Below are positions 7,707 through 13,381 of a stretch of DNA of 13,381 nt, piece after piece. This DNA comes from Alphaproteobacteria bacterium (GTDB lineage Bacteria > Pseudomonadota > Alphaproteobacteria > ATCC43930 > CGMCC-115725), in the NCBI GenBank assembly GCA_005884825.1, contig VAZT01000212.1, positions 1-13,381 on the forward strand. The letters run 5' to 3'. The first letter of the stretch is position 1; each line of letters opens with the position of its first letter. The position numbers and the translations under genes are program-made. Under the pieces are notes generated by a model. The model did no database searches, had not been told where the DNA came from, and saw only the letters and a program-made list of their open reading frames with translations.

Positions 7707-8819
7707 ATGTTCTGGAAAAGTCAGGGCGGTGGCGGTGGGCCATGGGGCAGCGGTCCGCGCGGCGGCGGTCCCTGGGGCGGCAACCGCGGCGGCGGACCGA
7801 GCCCGCGCGGGCGGGGCCCACAGCCGCCCGACTTCGAGGAGCTCTTGCGGCGCAGCCAGGACCGCTTCCGGCGCGTGTTGCCCGGCGGCTTTGGAACAGG
7901 CACCGGCCTGGCGATCGTCGTGCTCGGCATCCTCGTCATTTGGCTGGCGAGCGGCTTCTACCGTGTTTTGCCCGATGAGGTCGGCGTCGTTCTGCGGTTC
8001 GGCTCCTATAACCGGACGACACAGCCGGGTCTCAACTATCACCTGCCGACCCCGATCGAGACGGTCCTCCGGCCGAGCGTGACCCGCGTCAACCGGACCG
8101 AGATCGGCTATCGCAACGCCGAAGGCCCGGGCCGCGGCCAGGTCACCCGCCAAGTGCCTGAAGAGGCGCTGATGCTGACCGGCGACGAGAACATCGTCGA
8201 CATCCCGATCGCCCAGGCGCTGTCGGAGGGCCGCGGCAAGATCGAAACCGATACGCAAGCCCTGCTGCAAGGCATCCTCAACGTCTATAACGCAGGAATC
8301 GAGCTCACCCAGCTGCAGCTGCTCAAGGTCGATCCGCCGGCTCCGGTGATCGACGCGTTCCGCGACGTGCAGCGTGCGCTCGCCGACCGCGAGCGGTTGC
8401 GCAACGAAGCAGAATCCTACCGCAACGACATCATCCCGCGGGCGCGCGGCGATGCGGTTCGGATCAAGCAGGAGGCGGACGCTTACCGGCAGGAGATCAC
8501 GGCTCGCTCTCAGGGCGACGCCGATCGTTTCCTCTCCGTCTACAACGCCTTCAAGGCGGCTCAGGACGTCACGCTCCAGCGCCTCTACCTGGAAACGATG
8601 GAAGAGATCCTGAAGAACAGCAACAAGGTGATCATCGACAAATCGGCCGAGGGCGGGAACGGGGTCCTGCCTTATCTGCCGCTTCCGACCCTCGGCACCG
8701 GAACGGCCAATGTATCCCCTTCGGCCGGCGCTCCAGGGGGCGGCACAGGGGCGGGCGGCCCGGCCTCCGGCGGGACGCCGTCTCCGGCGCTTGCCGTGCC
8801 ACCCCTGCGGCGGCAATAA
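7707..8819 (+). CDS. hflK: HflK, SPFH/band-7 subunit of the FtsH-regulating HflKC complex, internally shortened
   Basis: A 370-residue inner-membrane protein, large domain in the periplasm, that with HflC surrounds and modulates the FtsH protease. A Gly/Pro-rich cytoplasmic N-terminus (MFWKSQGGGGGPWG to about residue 40) precedes a single membrane helix (about 67-84), then GFYRVLPDEVGVVLRFG opens the SPFH domain. ALMLTGDENIVDI (154-166) is followed directly by PIAQALSEGRGKIE. In E. coli HflK about 40 residues lie between these two blocks, so part of the SPFH core is missing with the frame kept (junction near 8205). The coiled-coil region (RDVQRALADRERLRNEAESYRN onwards) and the C-terminal LYLETMEEILKNSNKVIID are present. 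ATG 7707 fits the family N-terminus; the TTG at 7587 is rejected. It is followed by hflC after 10 bases. Confidence 0.93.
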   Translation: MFWKSQGGGGGPWGSGPRGGGPWGGNRGGGPSPRGRGPQPPDFEELLRRSQDRFRRVLPGGFGTGTGLAIVVLGILVIWLASGFYRVLPDEVGVVLRFGSYNRTTQPGLNYHLPTPIETVLRPSVTRVNRTEIGYRNAEGPGRGQVTRQVPEEALMLTGDENIVDIPIAQALSEGRGKIETDTQALLQGILNVYNAGIELTQLQLLKVDPPAPVIDAFRDVQRALADRERLRNEAESYRNDIIPRARGDAVRIKQEADAYRQEITARSQGDADRFLSVYNAFKAAQDVTLQRLYLETMEEILKNSNKVIIDKSAEGGNGVLPYLPLPTLGTGTANVSPSAGAPGGGTGAGGPASGGTPSPALAVPPLRRQ

Positions 8820-8829
8820 GGAGGGGTTC

Positions 8830-9741
8830 GTGAACCGCCGTATCCTCGCCGTCGTCGCCGTCGTGCTTATTGTCGCCGGCATTTTTGCGATGAGCTCGCT
8901 ATTTATTGTCGACCAGACCGAAGAGGCGCTCGTTCTGCAATTGGGCCAGCCACGACGGGTCATTCGCGAGCCGGGATTACAGGTGAAGCGGCCGTTCGTC
9001 GAAAACGTCATTTTCTATGACAACCGGCTGCTCGATTTCGAGCCCCCGCCGGAGGAGGTCATCGTTTCCGACCAGAAACGGCTCGTCGTCGACACCTACA
9101 CCAGGTACCGCATCACCGACCCGCTGTTGTTCTATCAGACGGTGAGCACCGAAGCTGCCGTTCGCGCGCGGCTCAATGCGATGGTCAGCGGCAGCTTGCG
9201 GCGCGTACTCGGCAACGTCACCTTGTCAGCTCTGCTTTCCCATCAGCGCTCGGCGATCATGGCTCAAATCCGCGACGAGGTGAGCGCTCAGGGAAAATCC
9301 TTCGGCATCAACGTCATCGACGTCCGCATCCGCCGCGCCGATTTGCCCGAGGAAAACAGTCAGGCGATCTTTGCCCGCATGAAGTCCGAACGCGAGCAGC
9401 AGGCCGCGCAATACCGCGGGGAGGGCGCCGAGGCGGCACAGACCGTCCGCGCCAATGCCGAGCGCGAACGCACCGTCATTCTCGCTGACGCGCAGCGCGC
9501 GGCGCAGAAGGTGCGCGGCGACGGCGATGCTGAGAGCATCAAGATCTATGCCGGCGCCTTCGGGCAGGATAAGGACTTCTTTGCGTTTTACCGCTCGATG
9601 CAGGCCTATCGCGACGCGCTGAACGGCCGCACCACTTCTTTCGTGCTCACCCCGGATAGCGGCTTTTTCCGGTTTTTCGAGAATTTGGGCGGGACGGCGG
9701 CCAAGCCCGCGCAACCGGGGGCGACGGCTGGTTCACGATGA
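8830..9741 (+). CDS. hflC: HflC, SPFH/band-7 subunit of the HflKC complex
   Basis: A 303-residue partner of HflK. It has a short N-terminus, one membrane helix (about 5-25), the SPFH domain from SSLFIVDQTEEALVLQLG through DYNRLLDF-like strands and RITDPLLFYQTV, and a helical region with VIDVRIRRADLPEENSQAIF and AQYRGEGAEAAQ. It ends with AYRDALNGRTTSFVLTPDSGFFRFF, the usual HflC C-terminus. The length is normal and no lesion is seen, in contrast to the adjacent hflK. The start is GTG 8830, preceded by a strong AAGGAGGGG that begins inside the hflK stop region. The close spacing makes hflK and hflC one operon. Its TGA overlaps an ATG (9738) that opens a 19-codon ORF. Confidence 0.95.
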   Translation: MNRRILAVVAVVLIVAGIFAMSSLFIVDQTEEALVLQLGQPRRVIREPGLQVKRPFVENVIFYDNRLLDFEPPPEEVIVSDQKRLVVDTYTRYRITDPLLFYQTVSTEAAVRARLNAMVSGSLRRVLGNVTLSALLSHQRSAIMAQIRDEVSAQGKSFGINVIDVRIRRADLPEENSQAIFARMKSEREQQAAQYRGEGAEAAQTVRANAERERTVILADAQRAAQKVRGDGDAESIKIYAGAFGQDKDFFAFYRSMQAYRDALNGRTTSFVLTPDSGFFRFFENLGGTAAKPAQPGATAGSR

Positions 9742-9797
9742 ATCGTCCCGCAGATCCCGGCGCGCCGATCGCTCTCGGCGCGCCACCTGGCATGTAA
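9738..9797 (+). other. 19-codon ORF bridging hflC and the DUF2065 gene
   Basis: ATG 9738 overlaps the hflC stop (ATGA), and the frame ends in TAA, which shares its last base with the ATG of the DUF2065 gene (TAATG). The peptide would begin MNRPADPGAPIALG. It has no known relatives that I recognise and no strong ribosome binding site. Its double stop/start coupling would allow ribosomes to pass from hflC to the DUF2065 gene. It could equally be a chance frame in a short spacer. Confidence 0.3.
9759..9784 (+). other. Perfect GC-rich hairpin between hflC and the DUF2065 gene
   Basis: GGCGCGCCGA (9759-9768) and its exact reverse complement TCGGCGCGCC (9775-9784) flank the six-base loop TCGCTC. 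The ten-pair, almost all-GC stem is followed by no T-run, so it is not a standard intrinsic terminator. In an operon transcript it might act as a 3' stability element for hflKC mRNA or hinder downstream translation. Confidence 0.6.
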
Positions 9798-9982
9798 TGA
9801 GGGATTTGTGGACGGCGCTCGCTCTCGTCCTGGTGATCGAGGGTGCTCTCTACGCTCTGTTTCCCGAGGGCATGAAACGGGCTGCGGCGCGCGCCCTTGC
9901 CGTTCCGCCGCAAACCTTGCGGCTGGCGGGGCTGGCGGCCGCGTGCGCTGGCGTCGTCCTTGTCTGGCTGGTGCGGCGATGA
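9797..9982 (+). CDS. DUF2065 family small membrane protein
   Basis: A 61-residue protein made of two membrane helices (about 4-22 and 42-59) joined by a basic loop. It matches the DUF2065 pattern in full: MRDLWTALALVLVIEGALYALFP, then GMKRAAARALAVPPQTLRLAG and a second helix ending VLVWLVRR. The family is known from proteobacteria, in alphaproteobacteria between hflC and a degP-type protease gene as here. Its function is not established; the position suggests a link to HflKC/FtsH membrane quality control. The ATG overlaps the preceding TAA (TAATG), and no strong ribosome binding site is present, so translation may depend on coupling. Confidence 0.9.
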   Translation: MRDLWTALALVLVIEGALYALFPEGMKRAAARALAVPPQTLRLAGLAAACAGVVLVWLVRR

Positions 9983-10106
9983 TGTTGGCGCTACTATAGG
10001 CCAGTATGCGCAAGGCTTCTCCGCCGATCTCGGATGCAGCCCGCAAAGAGCTCCCAATGATCGTTCGAAAACAACCGTTCGCTTTTGCTCCTAGGAGTTG
10101 ACACCG

Positions 10107-11621
10107 GTGCCTTTTTTGCCATCTAAACTGGCGTGCCGCGCGGCTGCAAGCGTGGTCGCTGCTTTTCTAATTGCCGCTCCGGCGGCGCTCGTACAGCCTG
10201 CCGCCGCTCGCCCAGCGCCCGACAGCTTCGCCGATCTCGCGGAGAAGCTACTGCCCTCGGTGGTCAATATCTCGACCACCCAAGCGGTGAAATCCGAACG
10301 GGGGCGCGAGCACAGCGGACCCGAGATGCCTCAGTTCCCGCCGGGCTCGCCGTTCGAGGAGTTCTTTCGGGACTTTTTCGAGCATGGCGTACCCAAGGGG
10401 GGCCGTCCGGAGGCTCAGCCGCGCAAGGGCACCTCTCTCGGCTCCGGCTTTATTATCGACCCGGCTGGTTATGTCGTAACCAACAATCATGTGATCGCCG
10501 ACGCCGACGAGATCACCGTCATTCTGCACGACGACACCAATCTGAAGGCCGAGCTCGTCGGGCGCGACACCAAGACCGACATCGCACTCTTGAAGGTCAA
10601 GACCGACAAGCCGTTGACCGCCGCCACCTGGGGCGACAGCGACGCATCGCGGGTCGGGGACTGGGTGCTGGCGATCGGCAACCCGTTCGGTCTCGGCGGC
10701 AGCGTCACAGCAGGCATCCTCTCGGCCCGCCAACGGGATATCCAATCCGGCCCTTACGACGATTTTCTGCAGACCGACGCCTCGATCAATCGCGGCAATT
10801 CCGGCGGGCCGATGTTCAACATGGACGGCCAGGTCATCGGCATCAACACGGCGATCTACTCGCCGTCCGGCGGCTCGATCGGCATCGGTTTCGCGATCCC
10901 CTCCTCTCTCGCCAAGGCAGTCGTCGCCGAATTGCAAGGCGAGCCCGATCACAACGTGCATCGCGGCTGGCTTGGCGTTCGCATCCAGGCGGTAACCGAG
11001 GAGATCGCGGAAAGTCTCGGCCTCGATAAGGCCAAGGGTGCGCTGATCGCCAGCGTCAGCGACAATGGCCCCGCTCAGGCCGCCGGAATTCAGGCCGGCG
11101 ATGTCGTATTGAGCTTTGACGGCCGCGACGTTAACGACATGCGGCGGCTGCCGCGGCTGGTTGCAGAGACCCCGGTCGGCAAGACCGTCCCGCTTACGCT
11201 CTGGAGGAAGCGGAGAGAGAACACGGTGCAGGTCACGGTCGGCAAGCTCGAAGAAAGCGATCAGCAGTTGGCGAACGCACAGGACTCCCCCAAGAAAGTC
11301 ACTCCGAGCAACGCCGGGGTGGTCAAGACCCTGGGCCTGACCTTGTCGGGGATCACGACGGACCTGAAGGATAAATTCTCGCTCGCCGACGATTCGAAGG
11401 GGGTCGTCGTCGTCGATGTCGCCAAAGACAGTCCCGCGGCTACAAAGGGGGTACGCCCGGGCGATCTGATCATGGAGGCCGCGCAGGAGGAGGTGAAGAG
11501 CCCGGGCGAAGTCAGCAGCAAGATCGAGGAAGCGAAAAAATCGGGCCGGAAATCGATATTGTTGCTGGTCGAGCGCCAAGGCGACCTCCGCTTTATCGCG
11601 CTCCGCCTCGATCAGGGGTAG
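10107..11621 (+). CDS. degP: DegP/Do-family periplasmic serine endoprotease (HtrA)
   Basis: A 504-residue secreted HtrA protease that degrades or chaperones misfolded envelope proteins. The signal peptide has a basic start (PSKLACR), a hydrophobic core (VVAAFLIAAPAALV) and a probable Ala-rich cleavage site near residue 33. The trypsin-like domain carries the triad His128 (NNHVIADAD), Asp158 (TDIALLKV) and Ser232 (RGNSGGPMF). PDZ1 spans about 284-380 (RGWLGVRIQAV, QAAGIQAGDVVLSFDG) and PDZ2 about 406-498 (GVRPGDLIMEA). The length is normal for the family. GTG 10107 is chosen because AGGAG (10093-10097) lies nine bases upstream; TTG 10098 would directly abut that site. The 124-base gap after DUF2065 could hold its own promoter, but no clear elements are seen. 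It is convergent with serB, nine bases apart. Confidence 0.95.
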   Translation: MPFLPSKLACRAAASVVAAFLIAAPAALVQPAAARPAPDSFADLAEKLLPSVVNISTTQAVKSERGREHSGPEMPQFPPGSPFEEFFRDFFEHGVPKGGRPEAQPRKGTSLGSGFIIDPAGYVVTNNHVIADADEITVILHDDTNLKAELVGRDTKTDIALLKVKTDKPLTAATWGDSDASRVGDWVLAIGNPFGLGGSVTAGILSARQRDIQSGPYDDFLQTDASINRGNSGGPMFNMDGQVIGINTAIYSPSGGSIGIGFAIPSSLAKAVVAELQGEPDHNVHRGWLGVRIQAVTEEIAESLGLDKAKGALIASVSDNGPAQAAGIQAGDVVLSFDGRDVNDMRRLPRLVAETPVGKTVPLTLWRKRRENTVQVTVGKLEESDQQLANAQDSPKKVTPSNAGVVKTLGLTLSGITTDLKDKFSLADDSKGVVVVDVAKDSPAATKGVRPGDLIMEAAQEEVKSPGEVSSKIEEAKKSGRKSILLLVERQGDLRFIALRLDQG

Positions 11622-11630
11622 CCTCGGTCC

Positions 11631-12512
11631 TCAGCCCAGGATTTCGTCCCGCCGATAACCCTGGGCGTAGAGGAGGCCGATCAGATCAGCATGGTCGAGC
11701 CGCCATCGGGCGCTCGCGGCGACGGCGGGTTTGGCGTGGAAGGCGATGCCCATCCCGGCGGCCCCCAGCATCGGCAAATCATTAGCGCCGTCCCCGACGG
11801 CCATCGATTGCTGCAATGGAACCGAATGTTCGGCAGCCAGGGTGAGCAGCGTTTCTTTCTTGCTCTCTCCGGTCATGATCGGTGGAGGCACCGTGCCGGC
11901 CATGCGGCCTGCGGTCAGATCAAGCCGATTGGCGACGACGTGATCGAACCCAAGTTCCACGGCCACAGGTTCGGCAAAAACCATAAAGCCGGACGAAACG
12001 AGCGCGGTGACCGCTCCGGCGCTTCGCATCGTCGCGATCAGCTGCCGCGCCCCGGTTCTCACCCGGATACGGCCGACCGCCTCTTCGAGCACGTGATTGG
12101 GCAGACCGGCGAGCAGACTGACGCGCGCCTGGAGCGCGGCGGTGAAGTCGATCTCTCCATTCATTGCGCGGCGGGTAATTTCCGAGACTTTTTGCCGGAG
12201 CCCCATGAACTCGGCGAGCTCGTCGAGCATTTCATTCTCGATGATCGTCGATTCCATATCGGCGACGAGAAGACGCTTGCGCCGGTTCGTGACCGGCTGA
12301 ACCAGAACGTCGATTTCGGCATCGCCGATCACGGCGCGTGCGGTCGCCTCGGCGAGCCTCGGGCTGATCGCATCGAGAACAAGATCGCAGGCGTCGTGGG
12401 CCAGCCAAGTCGGCTCGGTCGTGATATCGACCGCGACCGCGACCGCGTCGGCCAGAGGGGGCAGGTTTCGCCGGCCGCTGGCGCCAGCGATCAGGGTGAG
12501 GACCATCGTCAT
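11631..12512 (-). CDS. serB: Phosphoserine phosphatase, HAD superfamily
   Basis: A 293-residue cytoplasmic enzyme for the last step of serine synthesis, hydrolysing O-phosphoserine to serine. An N-terminal domain of about 75 residues of ACT-like type precedes the HAD core. Motif I reads ADMEST (nucleophile Asp85, then Glu87 where the family usually has a second Asp). Motif II is ALVSSGF (Ser173/174), motif III is GESKKETL (Lys218/219) and motif IV is VGDGANDLPML (from about 239). NEMLDELAEFMG and RRAMNGEIDFTAAL match SerB cap-region patterns. The start is ATG 12512, with AGGAGG seven bases upstream; the frame is open to 12548 but that start lacks support. Asp-to-Glu in motif I may be tolerated or may change activity. 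The gene is convergent with degP and divergent from miaA. Confidence 0.92.
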   Translation of the reverse strand: MTMVLTLIAGASGRRNLPPLADAVAVAVDITTEPTWLAHDACDLVLDAISPRLAEATARAVIGDAEIDVLVQPVTNRRKRLLVADMESTIIENEMLDELAEFMGLRQKVSEITRRAMNGEIDFTAALQARVSLLAGLPNHVLEEAVGRIRVRTGARQLIATMRSAGAVTALVSSGFMVFAEPVAVELGFDHVVANRLDLTAGRMAGTVPPPIMTGESKKETLLTLAAEHSVPLQQSMAVGDGANDLPMLGAAGMGIAFHAKPAVAASARWRLDHADLIGLLYAQGYRRDEILG

Positions 12513-12533
12513 GGACCGTCCTCCTACCCCGCC

Positions 12534-13381
12534 ATTCGGCCCGGTCACAAGCGGGCTGGGACGGCGCGCCCTCCGGTCCTTGTCATCGCCGGACCGACGG
12601 CGAGCGGCAAATCAGCACTCGCGCTCGAACTCGCCGACCTATGCGGCGGCACCATCATCAATGCGGACAGCCTGCAGACCTATCGCGATCTTCGGATATT
12701 GACGGCGCGGCCGGACCAATCGGCGCAAGCGCGCGTACCGCACCGGCTTTACGGCTTCCTCGATGCCGGCGAGCGCGGATCAGCCGCGCGATGGCGGGCC
12801 CTCGCGCTCGACGAGATCGCCAAGGCGACAAAGGCCGGCCGCCTGCCTATCGTCGTTGGCGGCACCGGGCTCTATTTGCGGGCAATCGAGGAGGGATTGG
12901 CGCCGGTCCCGGAAATCCCCGCGGAGATCCGGCAAGAGGCGATCGAGCTTCATCGGACGCTGGGCGGGATTGGCTTTCGCGAGCGGCTCGCCCGGCTCGA
13001 CCCGGCGGCTGCACAGCGGCTGTTCCCCGGAGACAAACAGCGGCTCGTCCGCGCCTTTGAGGTGGTGCGGGCGACCGGAGTGACCATCGGGACTTGGCAG
13101 AACCAGACAAAATCAGAACCCGCATATCGGTTCGGAACGATCCTGCTCGCGCCGCCGCGAGAGCGGCTTTATGCAGCGTGCAATGCCCGGCTCATTCAGA
13201 TGATCGAGGCCGGCGCGCTGGCCGAGGCGCAGGCGCTCGCCGCCCGCCGCCTCGATCCCAGCCTCCCCGCGATGAAGGCGGTGGCTCTTCCCGAGCTCCT
13301 GTCTTACCTGCGGGGCGATCTCCCACTCGATACGGCCATAGCTGCAGCGCAGCGCGCCACCCGGCGATATGCCAAACGTCA
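12534..13381 (+). CDS. miaA: tRNA dimethylallyltransferase (MiaA), 3' end outside window, start unresolved
   Basis: MiaA transfers a dimethylallyl group to N6 of A37 in tRNAs reading codons that begin with U. The frame carries VLVIAGPTASGKSALALELA (P-loop, codons from 12576), NADSLQTYRDLRILTARP (tRNA/DMAPP-binding DSxQxY type), VPHRLYGFLDA, IVVGGTGLYLRAIEEGLAP, DKQRLVRAFEVVRATG and, near the edge, ATRRYAKRQ. About 270 conserved residues are present; only the last 30-40 should be missing. No ATG, GTG or TTG lies in frame between 12399 and the P-loop; the first is GTG 12396, deep in serB. I list ATT 12534 as a placeholder. ATG 12511 has GAGGA eight bases upstream but is in the neighbouring frame, so one base may have been lost between 12511 and about 12570. 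Confidence 0.88.
   Translation, partial: MRPGHKRAGTARPPVLVIAGPTASGKSALALELADLCGGTIINADSLQTYRDLRILTARPDQSAQARVPHRLYGFLDAGERGSAARWRALALDEIAKATKAGRLPIVVGGTGLYLRAIEEGLAPVPEIPAEIRQEAIELHRTLGGIGFRERLARLDPAAAQRLFPGDKQRLVRAFEVVRATGVTIGTWQNQTKSEPAYRFGTILLAPPRERLYAACNARLIQMIEAGALAEAQALAARRLDPSLPAMKAVALPELLSYLRGDLPLDTAIAAAQRATRRYAKR

Noticed and set aside
7698..9011. 437-codon open frame on the minus strand opposite hflK and hflC
   Set aside because: It is the complement of clear HflK/HflC coding sequence in a high-GC region, is Arg/Ala-rich and has no recognisable domain.
10098..10129. TTGACA followed by TAAACT as a degP promoter
   Set aside because: TTGACA lies after the AGGAG ribosome binding site and overlaps the start of the gene; transcription from there would omit the signal peptide start, so it is probably chance.
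10248..11579. 443-codon open frame on the minus strand opposite degP
   Set aside because: DegP motifs on the plus strand are decisive; the opposite frame is a GC-driven shadow without domain features.
12429..12446. Three copies of GACCGC as a repeat element
   Set aside because: It lies within the serB coding region and simply encodes an alternating Ala-Val stretch.

Overview
The window reads as chromosomal DNA of an alphaproteobacterium; I cannot resolve the order. The main evidence is the block mrp / hflK-hflC-DUF2065-degP / serB / miaA, an arrangement known from alphaproteobacteria. High GC content, frequent GTG starts and AGGAGG-type ribosome binding sites fit this.

Left part (1-5495), a glycan or cell-surface gene group: the 3' end of an FkbM-type methyltransferase gene; a convergent DUF2142 multi-spanning membrane protein gene; then, divergently, a DPM1-like family 2 glycosyltransferase whose stop codon overlaps the start of a VTT/DedA-type membrane protein; and a large GT-C (GT39-like) membrane glycosyltransferase. 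A plausible joint role, which is inference, is this: the GT2 enzyme loads a sugar onto a polyprenyl-phosphate on the cytoplasmic side, the VTT protein helps move or recycle the lipid carrier, and the GT-C enzyme transfers the sugar on the periplasmic side. The genes look more AT-rich than the right half and may be accessory.

Middle part (5496-6393): about 0.9 kb with no convincing intact gene. It holds a likely remnant of a patatin-like phospholipase gene on the minus strand, a five-copy 15-bp tandem repeat, and unrecognised sequence.

Right part (6394-13381), housekeeping and membrane protein quality control: mrp (Fe-S cluster carrier ATPase, minus) is divergent from hflK-hflC, the membrane SPFH complex that controls the FtsH protease. 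A DUF2065 mini membrane protein gene and the periplasmic serine protease gene degP follow on the same strand. Then come the convergent serB (phosphoserine phosphatase) and the divergent miaA (tRNA dimethylallyltransferase), which runs off the end.

No wholly new defence or mobile system is visible. The most notable observations are apparent lesions in three conserved genes. HflK lacks about 40 residues inside its SPFH domain with the frame kept. Mrp loses its usual C-terminal tail at the edge of the decayed region. The miaA frame has no ordinary start codon near its N-terminus. SerB also carries Glu in place of the second Asp of its catalytic motif, and a perfect hairpin lies inside a 19-codon ORF between hflC and the DUF2065 gene.
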